From Singulisphaera sp. GP187 (GTDB lineage Bacteria; Planctomycetota; Planctomycetia; Gemmatales; Gemmataceae), in contig CAMDQN010000046.1 in assembly GCA_945905925.1 (NCBI GenBank), forward strand, positions 1 through 46,030: DNA of 46,030 nt. The letters run 5' to 3'. The stretch's first letter is position 1; every line of letters begins with the position of its first letter. The position numbers and the translations under genes are program-made. Below, piece by piece: positions 44,723 through 46,030 of this stretch. The notes under the pieces were generated by a model. It made no database searches and had not been told where the DNA came from. It was given only the letters and a program-made list of their open reading frames with translations.

Positions 44723-45838
44723 TCACTTCCCCTTAGCCAACCGCCGCAGAATCTCGATGCCGCGATGCAGCGTGGCGTCGGTAGCGGCGTAAGACACACG
44801 AAAGTGCGTATCGCGTCCACTGAACACGTTGCCCGGGATGACGAGCAGGTTATGTTGGATGGCCGAAGTGACGAAATCGGTTCCGGTTCCCCACGGAACT
44901 TTCGGGAACAGGTAGAACGCCCCGCCCGGAATCTCGATGTCGTATACGTCCTTCAACCCGGCGATGAGTAGATCGCGTTTCCGCAGGTAGTCCGCAACGA
45001 TCGCGGACACGTCGAAGTCCATTGCCGCGACGCCGGCCCATTGGACGACACTCGGTGCGCACACGAACGTGAACTGCTGTAACTTCGCGATCTCCGCGAT
45101 CAACCGCTTCGGGCCGTGCGCCCAGCCGAGCCGCCACCCGGTGATACCATAGGTCTTCCCGAAGCCTTCGATTACGAGCACGTCTGGGTCGTGCGCCGCG
45201 GGCGAAAGAGGCGGCCCGTCATAGTGGAACGCGCGATAAATCTCGTCGCTGATGAGCAAGATACCGCGATCGCGAGCAAGTGCCGCTAGCGCCCGTTGGG
45301 TGTTCGCGTCGAACACCGCACCGGTCGGATTCGACGGCGACGAGAGCATGATTGCCTTCGTGCGCGGCGTGATCGCGGCTTCGATTTTCGCGACGTCGAG
45401 TCGGAAATCGGGGTACGTATCGACGGTAACGAGTTTCCCGCCCGCTACCGCGACCATGTTCGGGTACGCCACGAAATACGGATCGGCGGTGATGACCTCG
45501 TCACCGGGGTTCACGACCGCGAGCAGCGCGAGCAACAAGCCGCCGCTTGTGCCACCGGTCACGACAACGTCTCGGTCCTGTCCGGGAAATCGCGATTCGA
45601 CATCGGCGGCGAGGCGCGCGCGAAGTTCGGGAATGCCCTGGGTTACCGTGTAGCCGTTGTGGTTCAGGTCGATGGCCGCTTTCGCCGCGGCTTTGATCGG
45701 GTCCGGCACGTCGAAGTGCGGTTGGCCGATGCTGAGGTTAACTGGGTCTTTGAGCGACCGCGCGAGTTCGAAGACCTTCCGCACGCCGGACACTTCGACC
45801 GCTCGCGCGCGGTCCGCGAACAATGCTTCGGGAATCAC
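44723..45838 (-). CDS. Class I/II PLP-dependent aminotransferase
   Basis: 371 residues from a GTG with AGAGG six bases upstream. Signatures: VNLSIGQPHFDVPDPI, GYTVTQGIPELR, SPSNPTGAV, ISDEIYRAFHY and EGFGKTYGITGWRLGW with the PLP-binding Lys at K228. An Arg in FRVSYA near the C-terminus would bind the substrate carboxylate. The fold is that of aspartate-type aminotransferases; the amino acid substrate cannot be inferred. It lies 62 bases downstream of the truncated gene at the right edge and probably shares a transcript with it. Confidence 0.94.
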   Translation of the reverse strand: MIPEALFADRARAVEVSGVRKVFELARSLKDPVNLSIGQPHFDVPDPIKAAAKAAIDLNHNGYTVTQGIPELRARLAADVESRFPGQDRDVVVTGGTSGGLLLALLAVVNPGDEVITADPYFVAYPNMVAVAGGKLVTVDTYPDFRLDVAKIEAAITPRTKAIMLSSPSNPTGAVFDANTQRALAALARDRGILLISDEIYRAFHYDGPPLSPAAHDPDVLVIEGFGKTYGITGWRLGWAHGPKRLIAEIAKLQQFTFVCAPSVVQWAGVAAMDFDVSAIVADYLRKRDLLIAGLKDVYDIEIPGGAFYLFPKVPWGTGTDFVTSAIQHNLLVIPGNVFSGRDTHFRVSYAATDATLHRGIEILRRLAKGK

Positions 45839-45900
45839 GGGAACCTCTGAAGACGGAAGATACAGGACAGGAAACAGAAGTCAGACTGGAGTTTCGGACT

Positions 45901-46029
45901 TTACCGAACGGCGGCAACCCAGTTCACGAGTGTGTCGAGGATTTCGGGTTCGTCTGGTTGCGTTCCCGAAGTCACAGCAATTCGTTTTTCCCACAATTGC
46001 AGGCGTAAGGCGCCGAGCATGTCCGCGAA
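45901..46029 (-). CDS. C-terminal fragment of an unknown protein, cut by the window edge
   Basis: An open minus-strand frame enters from the right edge and gives 42 residues ending in TAA at 45903-45901. It reads in part ALRLQLWEKRIAVTSG, followed by an acidic segment (DEPEILDTLVNWVAAVR at the end). The composition looks coding. The family cannot be told from this fragment. Confidence 0.6.
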   Translation of the reverse strand, partial: FADMLGALRLQLWEKRIAVTSGTQPDEPEILDTLVNWVAAVR

Positions 46030-46030
46030 C

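Noticed and set aside
42869-44971. 700-codon plus-strand open frame opposite the S41 fusion
   Set aside because: No recognisable domain, and fully antisense to a well-supported gene. Such shadows are expected at high G+C.
1-46030. CRISPR array or rRNA genes
   Set aside because: No regularly spaced direct repeats and no rRNA-like sequence were seen on reading through.

Overview
The window looks like a chromosomal segment of a Gemmata-like planctomycete. Several things suggest this: high G+C, two DUF1501 secreted proteins with Tat-type leaders, two PQQ-type beta-propellers, a G8-domain beta-helix protein, an ARPP-1 domain protein, several protease or oxidoreductase fusions, and frequent palindromic intergenic repeats. 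The lineage is inferred from protein style, not from a marker gene. No rRNA, convincing tRNA or CRISPR array was found.

Left part (1-12.6 kb): a transposase N-terminus is cut by the left edge. It is followed by a very large secreted M14 carboxypeptidase/S9 peptidase fusion, the GTPase YchF, three small uncharacterised genes, and a DUF1501 protein on the minus strand. Divergent from DUF1501 is a plus-strand run of a two-domain trypsin-like/TPR protein, a sarcosine/N-methyltryptophan oxidase-like flavoprotein and a T4 RNA ligase 1-like ligase. Middle-left (12.6-23 kb): a membrane TPR protein, a Cys-rich secreted protein interrupted by a palindromic repeat, a c'-type cytochrome with a clear terminator, a DUF1801 protein, a 46-residue membrane peptide, a PKD-domain membrane protein, an overlapping DUF971-mrp pair, and a HEAT-repeat/aldo-keto reductase fusion.

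Centre (23-26.6 kb): this is the most interesting locus. A retron-type reverse transcriptase (NAxxH, YADD and VTG motifs) carries a 165-residue helical N-terminal extension. It overlaps by 4 bp an FGE-sulfatase (SUMF1)-fold protein whose reading frame is broken by one base near its C-terminus. An ARPP-1 protein converges on the pair. No msr-msd RNA and no diversity-generating template repeat was recognised, so if functional this is an unusual RT cassette.

Right part (26.6-46 kb): a PQQ propeller, a P-loop kinase, a G8 protein and a second DUF1501 protein on the minus strand; an M48 protease and a sigma-70 factor on the plus strand; then a four-PAS hybrid histidine kinase, a second PQQ propeller, a thioredoxin-like secreted protein, a lipoprotein, a degenerate-caspase/PDZ/S41 protease fusion, an aminotransferase, and a protein fragment at the right edge.

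Repeats are a second theme. A 108-bp TA-ended palindromic element occurs twice, each time supplying the TAG stop of the upstream gene. At least eight other perfect or near-perfect palindromes lie between genes, or in one case inside a gene.
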